Source of the DNA: Rhodobacter sp.
Lineage (GTDB): Bacteria; Pseudomonadota; Alphaproteobacteria; Rhodobacterales; Rhodobacteraceae
Reading direction: 5' to 3'
Length of the DNA stretch: 18,773 nucleotides
NCBI GenBank assembly: GCA_013824045.1
Contig: PNND01000149.1
Coordinates: 1 to 18,773 of the forward strand
In this document: positions 6,947 to 14,391 of the stretch, in pieces
Layout: every line of letters starts with the position of its first letter
Numbering within the stretch: the stretch's first letter is position 1
Program-made: the position numbers and the translations under genes
The notes under the pieces: model-generated
Told to the model about the DNA's origin: nothing
Seen by the model: only the letters and a program-made list of their open reading frames with translations
Database searches by the model: none

Positions 6947-7759
6947 ATGCGTATCCTTTTTCTGGGCGATGTGATGGGGCGGGCGGGGCGTGCGGCGGTG
7001 ACGGCGCGGCTGCCGGGGCTGCGCGAGGCGTGGGGCCTCGATTTCGTGGTGGTGAATGGCGAGAATGCGTCATCCGGGGCGGGGCTGACCGGGGAGCATG
7101 CGAGGTTGTTGCTGGGGGCGGGGGCGGATTGCATCACGCTGGGCGATCATGCCTTCGACCAGAAGGACATGCTGAGTTTCATCGAGACCGAGCCGAGGAT
7201 CATCCGGCCCATCAATTTTTCCAAGGTGGCCCCCGGCAAAGGCTGGCGCGTGTTCACCGCGACGCAGGGGCGCAAGGTTCTGGTGGCGCAGGTGCTGGGG
7301 CAGGTGTTCATGAAGCGGCCCTTTGACGATCCGTTTTCGGCGATCGAGGGGGTGCTGAAGACCCATGCGCTTGGCGCAGCGGTGCAGGCGGCGATTGTCG
7401 ATGTGCATGCCGAGGCGACTTCCGAGAAGATGGGGATGGGCCATTGGTGCGACGGGCAGGCGTCGCTGGTGGTGGGCACGCATACCCATGTGCCGACGGC
7501 GGATGCGATGATCCTGAAGGGGGGCACGGCCTATCTGTCGGATGCGGGCATGTGCGGGGATTATGACAGCGTGATCGGGATGGAGAAGCTGGAGCCGCTG
7601 CGCCGTTTCGTGACGGGAATGCCCAAGGCGCGGTTCGAACCGGCGGAAGGCGAGGCCACCCTGTCAGGCGTGTTCGTGGAAACCGAGGACCGGACAGGCC
7701 GCGCGAGCCGCGTGGTGCCGGTGCGGCTGGGCGGGCGGTTGCAGGAGAGTGCGCCTTGA
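6947..7759 (+). CDS. YmdB-type (TIGR00282) metallophosphoesterase
   Basis: A 270-residue calcineurin-like phosphoesterase; the Bacillus homologue YmdB hydrolyses 2',3'-cyclic nucleotides and influences multicellular behaviour and RNA turnover. Metal-site motifs in order: GDVMGRAGR from residue 7 (D8), NGEN at 37-40 (E39), GDHAFDQKD at 66-74, VDVHAEATSEK around 151-161 and GTHTHVPTAD at 177-186, then LSDAGMCGDYDS. The third motif reads GDH where Bacillus YmdB has GNH, so the usual metal-ligand Asn67 is Asp. The start is the ATG at 6947 (MRILFLGDV, as in the family); the longer open frame upstream is poorly conserved-looking G-rich sequence. Its stop overlaps the start of the EamA gene, indicating translational coupling. 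The cellular role in this organism is unknown. Confidence 0.92.
   Translation: MRILFLGDVMGRAGRAAVTARLPGLREAWGLDFVVVNGENASSGAGLTGEHARLLLGAGADCITLGDHAFDQKDMLSFIETEPRIIRPINFSKVAPGKGWRVFTATQGRKVLVAQVLGQVFMKRPFDDPFSAIEGVLKTHALGAAVQAAIVDVHAEATSEKMGMGHWCDGQASLVVGTHTHVPTADAMILKGGTAYLSDAGMCGDYDSVIGMEKLEPLRRFVTGMPKARFEPAEGEATLSGVFVETEDRTGRASRVVPVRLGGRLQESAP
7743..7758 (+). promoter_or_regulatory. Ribosome binding site deciding a TTG start
   Basis: AGGAG at 7743-7747 lies eight bases before a TTG at 7756-7758, which itself overlaps the TGA stop of the YmdB-like gene (7757-7759). No ATG is available nearby in this frame before the first membrane segment, so TTG is the best-supported start for the exporter gene. 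A GTG at 7798 is the alternative. Confidence 0.65.
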
Positions 7760-8691
7760 GCGCGACCGTTGGTGCAGAGCGGGGACCTGAACGGCGGGTG
7801 CTGATCGGAGTGCTGGTTCTGCTGGGTGTGGGTTGGGGTCTGACGCAGCCTTTGGGCAAGATCGCCACCATGGGCGGGGCGCAGCCCTTTGGGCTGATCT
7901 TCTGGCAATTGGTGATCTGTGTGCTGGTGCTGGGGGCCTTGAGCCTGCCGCGGGGCAAGGGGCTGGTGTTCAATAGGGCCAGTCTGCAGTTTTACGGGAT
8001 CGTGGCGGTCTTGGGCACGCTGGTGCCCAATGCGACCTTTTATCTTTCGGTGGCGCGGCTGCCGGCGGGGATCATGTCGACGATCATTTCGGCGGTGCCG
8101 GTGATCGCCTTTCCCATTGCGTTGATGCTGGGGATGGAGCGGTTCACCTGGCCGCGTCTGGCGGGGTTGGTGCTGGGGTTGGCGGCGGTGGGGTTGATTG
8201 CGGCCCCCGGTGCGGTGCTGCCTGATCCGGCGATGGTGGCCTTTCTGCCGGTCGCCTTGATCGGCCCGTTTTGTTATGCGCTGGAGGGGCTGTATGTCGC
8301 GCGCTATGGCACGGCGCAGATGGACCCGGTGCAGGCGATGTTCGGGGCATCGGTGATGGGGTTGGTGCTGTGCCTGCCCATCGCGCTGGCGACGGGGCAG
8401 ATGTACAATCCCTTGGCCGATTTCGGGCAGGATGATGTGGCGCTGATCGGATCTTCGGCCATTCATGCGCTGATGTATGCGGGCTATGTCTGGCTGGCGT
8501 TCCGGGCGGGTGCGGTGTTTGCCTCGCAATGTTCCTATATTGTGACCGGAGCGGGAATTTTCTGGGCGATGGCGCTGCTGGGTGAGAGATTTCCTCCTTC
8601 TCTTTGGCTGGCGCTTGTTTTGCTTCTGTGCGGTGTGGCATTGGTGAGCCCGCGTGATCGGGTGGCGAAGGCTGAGGGTCCAGCTACCTGA
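7756..8691 (+). CDS. EamA-family (DMT superfamily) exporter
   Basis: An inner-membrane drug/metabolite transporter of 311 residues with about ten hydrophobic segments, running from VLIGVLVLLGVGWGLTQPLG near the N-terminus to LWLALVLLLCGVAL near the end, in the two-half EamA arrangement. The MALLGERFPPSLW motif near residue 275 is the family's typical G-E signature before the last helix. Substrate cannot be inferred; members export amino acids, metabolites or drugs. The start is a TTG overlapping the upstream stop, supported by AGGAG eight bases before. It probably shares a transcript with the YmdB-like gene, although a functional link is not evident. It ends 43 bp before the SLC13 gene. Confidence 0.88.
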   Translation: MSATVGAERGPERRVLIGVLVLLGVGWGLTQPLGKIATMGGAQPFGLIFWQLVICVLVLGALSLPRGKGLVFNRASLQFYGIVAVLGTLVPNATFYLSVARLPAGIMSTIISAVPVIAFPIALMLGMERFTWPRLAGLVLGLAAVGLIAAPGAVLPDPAMVAFLPVALIGPFCYALEGLYVARYGTAQMDPVQAMFGASVMGLVLCLPIALATGQMYNPLADFGQDDVALIGSSAIHALMYAGYVWLAFRAGAVFASQCSYIVTGAGIFWAMALLGERFPPSLWLALVLLLCGVALVSPRDRVAKAEGPAT

Positions 8692-8722
8692 TACAGCCCG
8701 GCGTCCAAGCGCCCGGTGTGCA

Positions 8723-8730
8723 TAAGGAGG
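8723..8730 (+). promoter_or_regulatory. Strong Shine-Dalgarno site of the SLC13 gene
   Basis: TAAGGAGG is an essentially perfect anti-16S complement ending four bases before the ATG at 8735, the strongest ribosome site in the window. It suggests efficient translation of the carrier. Confidence 0.7.
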
Positions 8731-8734
8731 CGGG

Positions 8735-10513
8735 ATGTTCGGACTGGAAATAGCGCAAGACTGGCAGCCCTTTGTAGCGCTGGCCATTCTGGCGGGGATG
8801 TTCACGCTGTTTGTGCGTGAAACCTATCCGGTCGAGGTGACCGCGATTGGCGGGGCAGCAGTGATGCTGGTGCTGGGCATTCTGCCGGTGCCGGATGCGG
8901 TGTCGGTGCTGTCGAATTCCGCGCCTTGGACCATTGTGCTGATGTTTCTGGTGATGGGCGGGCTGGTGCGGACCGGTGCCGTCGAGATGGTGATCCGTGC
9001 CGCCGAGCGGCATGTGGGCGACCGGCCCAAGATGACGCTGCTGGTGCTGTTCGGGTTCATCGCGTTGGCCTCGGCGATCATGAACAATACGCCGTTGGTG
9101 GCGGTGATGATCCCTGTGGTGATGCAGATTGCGGTGAAGATGCGGATGGCACCATCGAAGCTGTTGATCCCCTTGTCTTATATCACCGTCTTGGGGGGCA
9201 TGATCACGCTGATCGGCACATCGACAAACTTGTTGGTGGATGGCGTGGCGGTTGAGGCGGGGTTGGAGCATTTCTCGATCTTTGAGATTGCGCCGCTGGG
9301 GTTTGCGCTGTTGCTGGTGGGCGGGGCGTTTCTGGCGCTGACGGCGGACAAGCTTTTGCCGGTGCGCCAGTCGATGGGCGTGCTGCTGAGCGACCGGCGC
9401 AAGATGAAGTATTTTACCGAAGTGGCGATCCCCGAGGACAGCCCGCTGATCGGGCAGGCGGTGCTGGCGATTGATCTGTTCAAGCGCGATGGCGTGCGGT
9501 TGATCGACGTGCTGCGCGGCGATGCCTCGCTGCGGCGCGATCTGGCACCTGTGGTGCTGGAGGCGGGGGACCGCGTAGTGTTGCGGACCGAGATGACGGA
9601 ACTGCTGGGCCTGCAGGCGCGCAAGGACCTGCATCTGGTGGACAAGCTTTCCTCGACCCAGACCGAGACGGTGGAAGTGCTGATTTCCCCCGGTTGCCGG
9701 ATGGAGGGGCGGCGTCTGGGCGAGTTGCGGCTGCGGCGGCGCTACGGGGTTTATGTGCTGGCGGCGCATCGGCGCAATCAGAACATCGGGCGGCAGTTGG
9801 ATGATCTGACCGTGCGGGTCGGCGATACGCTGCTGCTGGAAGGGTCGATCGAGGATATCCAGCGGCTGGCTGCGGATATGGATCTGGTGGATATCAGCCG
9901 CCCGTCGATCAAGCCGTTCCGGCGGGCCAAGGCCCCCATCGCCATTGCGGCGCTGCTGTCGGTGGTGGTGCTGTCGGCCTTTGACGTGGCCCCGATCATT
10001 GCGCTGGGCTTGATGGCGGTGGCGTTGATCCTGGTCACGCGCTGCGTGGATGCCGAAGAGGCGTTCAGCTTTGTCGACGGGCGGTTGATCGCGATGATCT
10101 TTGCCATGCTGGCGGTGGGGCAGGGGTTGGATCATTCGGGCGCGGTGGCGCTGATCGTGACGGCGGTCGCGCCTTATATGGTGGGCTTGTCGCCGTTCCT
10201 GATGATCTTGTGCGTTTATTTCCTTGGGCTGATCCTGACCGAGTTCCTGTCGAACAATGCGGTGGCGGTGATCTATACGCCGATTGCGATTGAACTGGCG
10301 CAATCCTTGGGGCTGGACCCACGGCCCTTTGTGGTGGCGGTGATGTTCTCTGCTTCGGTGGCCTTTGCGACGCCAGTGGGGTATCAGACCAACATGATGG
10401 TTTACGGGCCGGGCGGATACCGGTTTTCGGATTACATGCGGGTGGGGATTCCGTTGAACATCATCACGGGATTGGTGGCGTCGGCCCTTATTCCGCTGAT
10501 CTGGCCGCTTTGA
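8735..10513 (+). CDS. SLC13-family carrier with two central RCK_C (TrkA_C) domains
   Basis: A 592-residue ion-transporter-superfamily permease (divalent anion:sodium symporter type; relatives carry sulfate, dicarboxylates or other anions). Order: an N-terminal membrane half (~10-210) with NNTP at 117-120 and the helix-hairpin motif TSTNLLV at 162-168; a soluble insert of ~180 residues containing two RCK_C-like modules (~228-295, with PEDSPLIGQ...EAGDRVVLR, and ~312-388, with CRMEGRRLGEL...RVGDTLLLEG); then a second membrane half (~400-590) with the matching SNNAVAVIYTP hairpin. RCK_C modules may bind a small regulatory ligand. The exact anion is not deducible. Eleven bases separate its stop from the small lipoprotein's ATG, and the stop codon overlaps that gene's ribosome site, so the two are probably coupled. 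Confidence 0.92.
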   Translation: MFGLEIAQDWQPFVALAILAGMFTLFVRETYPVEVTAIGGAAVMLVLGILPVPDAVSVLSNSAPWTIVLMFLVMGGLVRTGAVEMVIRAAERHVGDRPKMTLLVLFGFIALASAIMNNTPLVAVMIPVVMQIAVKMRMAPSKLLIPLSYITVLGGMITLIGTSTNLLVDGVAVEAGLEHFSIFEIAPLGFALLLVGGAFLALTADKLLPVRQSMGVLLSDRRKMKYFTEVAIPEDSPLIGQAVLAIDLFKRDGVRLIDVLRGDASLRRDLAPVVLEAGDRVVLRTEMTELLGLQARKDLHLVDKLSSTQTETVEVLISPGCRMEGRRLGELRLRRRYGVYVLAAHRRNQNIGRQLDDLTVRVGDTLLLEGSIEDIQRLAADMDLVDISRPSIKPFRRAKAPIAIAALLSVVVLSAFDVAPIIALGLMAVALILVTRCVDAEEAFSFVDGRLIAMIFAMLAVGQGLDHSGAVALIVTAVAPYMVGLSPFLMILCVYFLGLILTEFLSNNAVAVIYTPIAIELAQSLGLDPRPFVVAVMFSASVAFATPVGYQTNMMVYGPGGYRFSDYMRVGIPLNIITGLVASALIPLIWPL

Positions 10514-10524
10514 GGAGAGATGTG

Positions 10525-10887
10525 ATGCGGGTGATGGCTGGTCTGGCGGTGGTGGCGGTGCTGGCGGGTTGTGCGCTGCCCGGTGGTGGGGCGGAGCCGC
10601 GCGCGGCGCGGTTGTCGTCTGAGGTGCTGACGGTGAACCTGAGCGACGGCACGGTCTGCCGCGCAGATTGGGCAGCGGCGGGCGGCGCGGGGCGGCTGGA
10701 GCCCTGCGGACCGGGCTTTGATTACCGGGTGACGGTGGTGGAGCGGCCCAACCCGCTGCGCCAGTTCTGGACCGCGTTGACCCGCGCGTTGGGGGCGGAG
10801 GGCGTGGTGCCGCCGATGGCCAGTGTCGAGATCACGGATGGGGTGGAGGTGTGGACCTTTGCCTCGCCGCCGCCTGTGAAGGACTGA
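10525..10887 (+). CDS. Small putative lipoprotein, function unknown
   Basis: A 120-residue protein with a short positive start, a hydrophobic stretch and a lipobox LAGC at residues 13-16, so it is probably lipidated at Cys16 and periplasm-facing. The mature part has two further cysteines (in TVCRADW and EPCGPGF) that could form a disulfide, and no domain I recognise. The start is the ATG at 10525 with AGGAGA at 10513-10518 six bases before; an in-frame TTG at 10510 would only add five residues. The ribosome site overlaps the SLC13 stop codon, implying co-translation with the carrier. Any role as a carrier accessory is speculation from position alone. Confidence 0.75.
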   Translation: MRVMAGLAVVAVLAGCALPGGGAEPRAARLSSEVLTVNLSDGTVCRADWAAAGGAGRLEPCGPGFDYRVTVVERPNPLRQFWTALTRALGAEGVVPPMASVEITDGVEVWTFASPPPVKD

Positions 10888-10914
10888 TCTGGGACATGGA
10901 TGAGGCGGGCGGGG

Positions 10915-10944
10915 TTGCCGTTCCCTGCCTGCCTTGTGTATAGG
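10915..10944 (+). promoter_or_regulatory. Candidate sigma-70-type promoter of the yebC gene
   Basis: TTGCCG at 10915-10920 and TATAGG at 10939-10944 are separated by 18 bases, about 36 bp before the YebC start codon. Each hexamer matches the consensus at four of six positions. It lies in the short gap after the lipoprotein gene, so yebC can be expressed independently. Confidence 0.45.
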
Positions 10945-10979
10945 ACCGCATCACCCCAAAGGGAAGCGGAGCACGGGTC

Positions 10980-11723
10980 ATGGCAGGCCATTCTAAATGG
11001 GCGAATATCCAGCATCGCAAGGGCAAGCAGGACAAGCTGCGCTCGAAGATGTTTTCCAAGCTGGCGAAGGAGATCACCGTCGCCGCGAAGATGGGCGATC
11101 CTGACCCCGACAAGAACCCGCGTCTGCGCCTTGCCGTGAAGGCGGCGAAGGCCGTGTCGATGCCCAAGGACGTGATCGAGCGCGCGATCAAGAAATCCAT
11201 GGGCGGGGATGCCGAGGATTACACCGAGATCCGCTATGAAGGTTACGGCGTGAACGGGATCGCGATCATCGTGGAAGCGATGACCGACAACCTGAACCGC
11301 ACGGCCAGCAATGTGCGGTCCTATTTCACCAAGGCGGGCGGGAACCTTGGGCAGACCGGATCGGTCAGCCATTCCTTTGATCGGGTGGGCGAGATCTCCT
11401 ATCCGGCCTCGGTCGGGTCGGCCGATGATGTGATGATGGCGGCGCTGGATGCCGGGGCGGATGACGTGGAATCTGATGACGAGGGTCACTGGATCTATTG
11501 CAGTGTCGAGGCCTTGTCGGATGTGTCGGACGCGCTGGAAAAGGCGTTGGGGGAATCGCTGGAGTCCAAGCTGGTCTGGCGGCCACAATCGCGGACCGAG
11601 GTGGATCTGGAGACGGCGACAAAGCTGCTGCGGTTGATCGACCTGCTGGAAGAGGATGACGATGTGCAGACCGTGACGCATAACTTTGACATCCCCGAGG
11701 ATGTGGCGGCACAGCTGGCCTGA
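10980..11723 (+). CDS. YebC/PmpR family protein
   Basis: A 247-residue cytoplasmic protein of the YebC/PmpR family; members have been described as transcriptional regulators and, more recently, as translation factors that relieve ribosome stalling at proline-rich stretches. The opening [32 protein letters not shown] is the family signature; further landmarks are [27 protein letters not shown] and [19 protein letters not shown], with an acidic C-terminal domain. Length and start are standard. In many bacteria the gene lies next to ruvC, but not here: the neighbours are a lipoprotein gene and a terminator. The identification is very secure; which cellular role dominates is open. Confidence 0.97.
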   Translation: MAGHSKWANIQHRKGKQDKLRSKMFSKLAKEITVAAKMGDPDPDKNPRLRLAVKAAKAVSMPKDVIERAIKKSMGGDAEDYTEIRYEGYGVNGIAIIVEAMTDNLNRTASNVRSYFTKAGGNLGQTGSVSHSFDRVGEISYPASVGSADDVMMAALDAGADDVESDDEGHWIYCSVEALSDVSDALEKALGESLESKLVWRPQSRTEVDLETATKLLRLIDLLEEDDDVQTVTHNFDIPEDVAAQLA

Positions 11724-11741
11724 TCTTCGTGGCGGAATTGG

Positions 11742-11769
11742 AAAGGGCGGCCCCTGTGGCCGCCCTTTT
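11742..11769 (+). terminator. Rho-independent terminator after yebC
   Basis: GGGCGGCC (11745-11752) pairs with GGCCGCCC (11758-11765) across a 5-base loop, flanked by AAA on the left and TTTT on the right. It lies 19 bp after the yebC stop and ends 18 bp before the convergent receiver gene's stop. The A-run on the left would give only a short U-run on the minus strand, so it may also act weakly for that gene. Confidence 0.88.
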
Positions 11770-11786
11770 GCATGTGAAGCGCCTGG

Positions 11787-12257
11787 TCAGGCGGCAGGTG
11801 GTGGGGCGTCGGCGATCCGCGGGCGGTTGTCGCCGCGCTTTTCCATCCAGAAATGGTGGTTCTCCAGCGCGGCCGACATGGCTTCGAGCAGGTCGCCGCG
11901 GGTGACGGGCATGCGCAGGGTGACATCGCAGATGGCCATGCGTTCGGTGGAATAGTCCGAGGTGGTGACACGGCGCGAGGCCATGATCACCGGCATGGCG
12001 GGGGCGAAGCGCCGCAGGCGCATGCCGAAATCGATCATCGCGCCTTGGTCACCCAGAAAATCGGCATCGACGAGCGCCACGTCGTGACATCCGGCATAAG
12101 TGTCGAACCAGTCGAGCGGCAGGCGGCGCAGGGGGAAATGGGTGATCCGCGCGCCCTTTTCGGCGAGCCAGTCCAGCAACGGATCAAGCGGGCCGGGGCG
12201 ATCACAGAATACCACGATATGCGCGGAACGCGGAGCGGCGGCGGCTTCGCTTGTCAT
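11787..12257 (-). CDS. Receiver-like protein with a degenerate phosphoacceptor site
   Basis: About 156 residues from the ATG at 12257; ATGs at 12290 and 12317 are in frame, none has a good ribosome site, and the receiver fold begins at AHIVVFCD just after the shortest start. The alternation of hydrophobic strands and helices resembles a response-regulator receiver: strand 1 HIVVFCD (D19), strand 3 DVALVDADF with D64 at the phosphoacceptor position, strand 4 PVIMASR with S94, and strand 5 VTLRMPVTRGDLL. The invariant Lys of the K-P motif appears replaced by Met116, and the acidic pair near strand 1 is reduced to one Asp. There is no DNA-binding output domain. It may be a non-canonical or phosphorylation-independent receiver. 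It is divergent from a small winged-helix gene, and shares the terminator region with yebC. Confidence 0.6.
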   Translation of the reverse strand: MTSEAAAAPRSAHIVVFCDRPGPLDPLLDWLAEKGARITHFPLRRLPLDWFDTYAGCHDVALVDADFLGDQGAMIDFGMRLRRFAPAMPVIMASRRVTTSDYSTERMAICDVTLRMPVTRGDLLEAMSAALENHHFWMEKRGDNRPRIADAPPPAA

Positions 12258-12417
12258 GATTGGATTGGGCTGTTCGGTGGCGGGAACCATGCTGCAACTT
12301 TGAGAGGAACCGGTCATCTGATGGGGCGCAATCTGTATCGGTCTGCGGAAGGGGCGGGGAAACGCTGGGCACTGAACTGGCACAGGCGACCGGAGAGCCA
12401 CGCAAGGAACCTAAAAA

Positions 12418-12446
12418 TCGTTATCGATCCGGACAATACACGTCAA
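12418..12446 (-). promoter_or_regulatory. Candidate promoter for the receiver-like gene
   Basis: On the minus strand, TTGACG (12446-12441) is followed by 17 bases and then TAACGA (12423-12418). The -35 hexamer is good, the -10 is poor. Transcription would start near 12410, leaving a leader of about 150 bases before the ATG at 12257, or shorter if an upstream ATG is used. Confidence 0.35.
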
Positions 12447-12500
12447 AGTTGTTACTTCGGGCGGTGCTGTCAAGAGAAAGTAAGGCGGTCTGGGGATAAA

Positions 12501-12518
12501 ATGTTAAACTATGTTAAA
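12501..12518. repeat. Direct repeat ATGTTAAA with 10-bp period (TTAA-N6-TTAA)
   Basis: ATGTTAAA occurs at 12501-12508 and 12511-12518, placing the two copies on the same DNA face. The arrangement TTAA-N6-TTAA resembles the alphaproteobacterial CtrA box (TTAA-N7-TTAA) but is one base short. It lies 80 bp before the winged-helix GTG start. Confidence 0.5.
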
Positions 12519-12597
12519 GATGCAGGGGGATAGTTGCCTGCTTGGCCCGTCCTGCGCTAGGATCGCCCTGATTGTCCGGTGGCGGGAAATTCGCATT

Positions 12598-12894
12598 GTG
12601 AATATCAAGAGCGTTGCGCAGTTGAGGGCTCTGCTTTTCGAGATGGAAACGACGCTCGGGCTGGTGGACCTGTCACCGAATGAGCGGGACGTGCTCTACG
12701 CGATCAACGAGGTTTCGACCGGGTCGCCCAAAGCGGCGCGATCCGATGCGATCCGGAGCCATCCTCTTGCCGCGTGCATTCCGCAGGCGACCTATCACCG
12801 GGCATTGAAAAGCCTTGTCCAGCGGGGGATGATTGCCCATGCGCCGGACACGCGGGCCGGGCATTATGTTCTGGCGGTCGACACGACGACCTGA
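12598..12894 (+). CDS. Small winged-helix DNA-binding protein (MarR-like)
   Basis: A protein of about 98 residues from a GTG at 12598 (beginning VNIKSVAQLRALLFEME). An in-frame ATG at 12511 would add 29 residues that look non-coding, and an internal ATG at 12643 is possible; the upstream GGCGGGAAA is only a weak ribosome site. Seen: an N-terminal helix, SPNERDVLYAINEV (~27-39), a helix-turn-helix with PQATYHRALKSLVQRGMI (~62-79) as probable recognition helix, and a short wing APDTRAGHYVLA. This pattern fits MarR-like winged helices. The recognised DNA is unknown; autoregulation or control of the divergent receiver-like gene is an inference. A membrane-protein gene follows 38 bp downstream on the same strand. 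Confidence 0.65.
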   Translation: MNIKSVAQLRALLFEMETTLGLVDLSPNERDVLYAINEVSTGSPKAARSDAIRSHPLAACIPQATYHRALKSLVQRGMIAHAPDTRAGHYVLAVDTTT

Positions 12895-12932
12895 TCGAGG
12901 GGTGCCGCGCGCCTTTGATGGAGAGGAACGGT

Positions 12933-13502
12933 ATGCGGAATGCGATGCGGTTCACAGCCGTGCATTTGTCTTTGGTATCCGTGCTGATCCTGCTTGCCTT
13001 TGCTTTGGGCGAGGGGGTGCAGACCCTGCGTGAAGTGGCGCTGCCTGAGCTGACCAGTCCGCTGTATGCGGTGTTTCTGCCCTTTGGGGCGATGGTGTTG
13101 CTGACATGGGTCTATGGCTGGATGGCGGTGCCGCTGATGCTGCCCGCGGCGGTGCTGGCGGTGGGGGCGATCGTTGGCGTGTCCGGCCTGTCTTTGGCCT
13201 TGCTGCTGGTTCTGGCCGCGAAGGTGGTGGCGGTGCCGCTGAGTTTTGATCTGTTTCGTCGGGCAGGGCTGGATGCGCGCGGCGAGGGGCGCGCAGCGAA
13301 CTGGCGAGTGCTGATGGCGGTGGGGCTGGTGGCGGCGCTGATCGGGAATGTGCCGCGCGTGATGGCAGGGCCGTGCTGCGGCGGGTTTTCCATGAGCGAA
13401 CGGTTGGCGACCTATGTCACCATGACGGCAGCGGATATCGGCGGGCTGATGCTGGTGCTGCTGGGGGCGATGGCGCTGTTTCGGGTGCTGCGTCAGGGCT
13501 GA
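12933..13502 (+). CDS. Putative integral membrane protein, unknown function
   Basis: 189 residues, mostly hydrophobic, with about five or six membrane segments: LSLVSVLILLAFALGEG near residue 12, then LPFGAMVLLTWVYGW, the LMLPAAVLAVGAIVGV region, LALLLVLAAKVVAV, VLMAVGLVAALIGNV and IGGLMLVLLGAMALF at the C-terminus. A charged loop (FRRAGLDARGEGRAANWR) lies near the middle, and a Cys-Cys pair occurs in AGPCCGGFSMSE. I recognise no family. The start is the ATG at 12933 with GAGAGGA at 12921-12927; an in-frame ATG at 12918 overlaps that site. The 3' end overlaps the convergent argP-like gene by 10 bp. Confidence 0.7.
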   Translation: MRNAMRFTAVHLSLVSVLILLAFALGEGVQTLREVALPELTSPLYAVFLPFGAMVLLTWVYGWMAVPLMLPAAVLAVGAIVGVSGLSLALLLVLAAKVVAVPLSFDLFRRAGLDARGEGRAANWRVLMAVGLVAALIGNVPRVMAGPCCGGFSMSERLATYVTMTAADIGGLMLVLLGAMALFRVLRQG

Positions 13503-14380
13503 CGCAGGACGCCGCGCGCGGCCTGCTGCATGGCGCGGGTGAGCGGTGCGAGCGCGGGCGCGGTGAGGCGGGCGAATTGCCAGTGCAGCGCGGTATCGAG
13601 CGGCTGATCGGGGGCGAGATCCACAAGGTGGCCGCTGGCGAGATGGGCTGCGACGAGCGGTTCGGGGTTCAGCCCCCAGCCGAGGCCCGCGAGGCAGGCA
13701 TCCACAAATCCCTGTGACGAGGCGAGGCGGTGGCCGGGGAAGCCCGCGCGGCTGGCTTGGCCCTTGGTGCGCTGATCCACCCAGATATGCTGGAGGCGGT
13801 CCTTGTCGGAAAAGGTCAAAGCAGGGGCGCGGGAGAGGGCCTGAGCGGTGGCCCCATCGGGCATCCAGCGTTCGATATAGGCAGGGGAGGCGGTGGCGCG
13901 GTAGCGCAGGCGGCCCAAGGGAAGGGTGTCGCAGCCCTGCAGCGGGCCGGGATGGGCGGTGACAGCGGCGGCCACCTCGCCCCGGCGGAGCCAGTCTTGC
14001 GAGACGTCCTGATCATCGATGACGATGTCGTAGAGAAAGCCTTGGGTCGCGGCCAGTGCCGGGATGACCCAAGTGGCGAGGCTGTCAGCATTGACCGCGA
14101 TGCGCAGGGTGGCGGGTCCGGGGGCGATGCCGGGAAGTTCGGTCGCAAGGGCCTGTTCCAGCAGCATCACCTCATCATGGTGGCGGATCAGGCGCAGGCC
14201 GATGGCCGTTGCGGTGCAGGGCGTGCCGCGCCGGATGAGGAGGGTGCCAATGCGTTCCTCCAGCGCCTTGAGCCTTTGTGAGATGGCGGACGGGGTCACG
14301 TGCAGCTCGGCCGCGGCGAGTTCAAAGGAACCGCGGCGGTGCACGGCGGCAAGGGCGGCGAGCTGGGCGGGGTCTTGCAT
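13493..14380 (-). CDS. argP: LysR-family regulator, ArgP/IciA type
   Basis: A 295-residue LysR-type transcriptional regulator. The N-terminal winged HTH (~1-60, MQDPAQLAALAAVHRRGSFELAAAELHVTPSAISQRLKALEERIG) is followed by an effector-binding domain, with landmarks ALATELPG, NADSLATWVIPAL and the C-terminal GWGLNPEPLV. These resemble ArgP of E. coli, which activates the arginine exporter argO in response to arginine/lysine. The gene is divergent from an ArgO-like exporter, 89 bp apart, which strongly supports the assignment. The short gap contains a LysR-type dyad. The ATG at 14380 is the natural start. The C-terminus overlaps the convergent membrane-protein gene by 10 bp. Confidence 0.9.
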   Translation of the reverse strand: MQDPAQLAALAAVHRRGSFELAAAELHVTPSAISQRLKALEERIGTLLIRRGTPCTATAIGLRLIRHHDEVMLLEQALATELPGIAPGPATLRIAVNADSLATWVIPALAATQGFLYDIVIDDQDVSQDWLRRGEVAAAVTAHPGPLQGCDTLPLGRLRYRATASPAYIERWMPDGATAQALSRAPALTFSDKDRLQHIWVDQRTKGQASRAGFPGHRLASSQGFVDACLAGLGWGLNPEPLVAAHLASGHLVDLAPDQPLDTALHWQFARLTAPALAPLTRAMQQAARGVLRQP

Positions 14381-14391
14381 TAAATGAACTT

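Larger units (their letters stand above)
12258..12597. other. 340-bp AT-richer intergenic region between divergent receiver-like and winged-helix genes
   Basis: The middle of this gap (~12410-12520) has clearly more A and T than its surroundings, as expected for promoters. It holds a candidate minus-strand promoter (12418-12446) and a duplicated ATGTTAAA element (12501-12518). Frames open across it have no supporting ribosome sites or family similarity that I can see. No small RNA family is recognised. Confidence 0.5.

Noticed and set aside
7561..8805. Long minus-strand frame opposite the EamA exporter, and similar ones at 8684-10303 and 14437-16101
   Set aside because: Their products are His/Arg/Gln-rich, low-complexity antisense readings of membrane-protein genes, with no ribosome sites.
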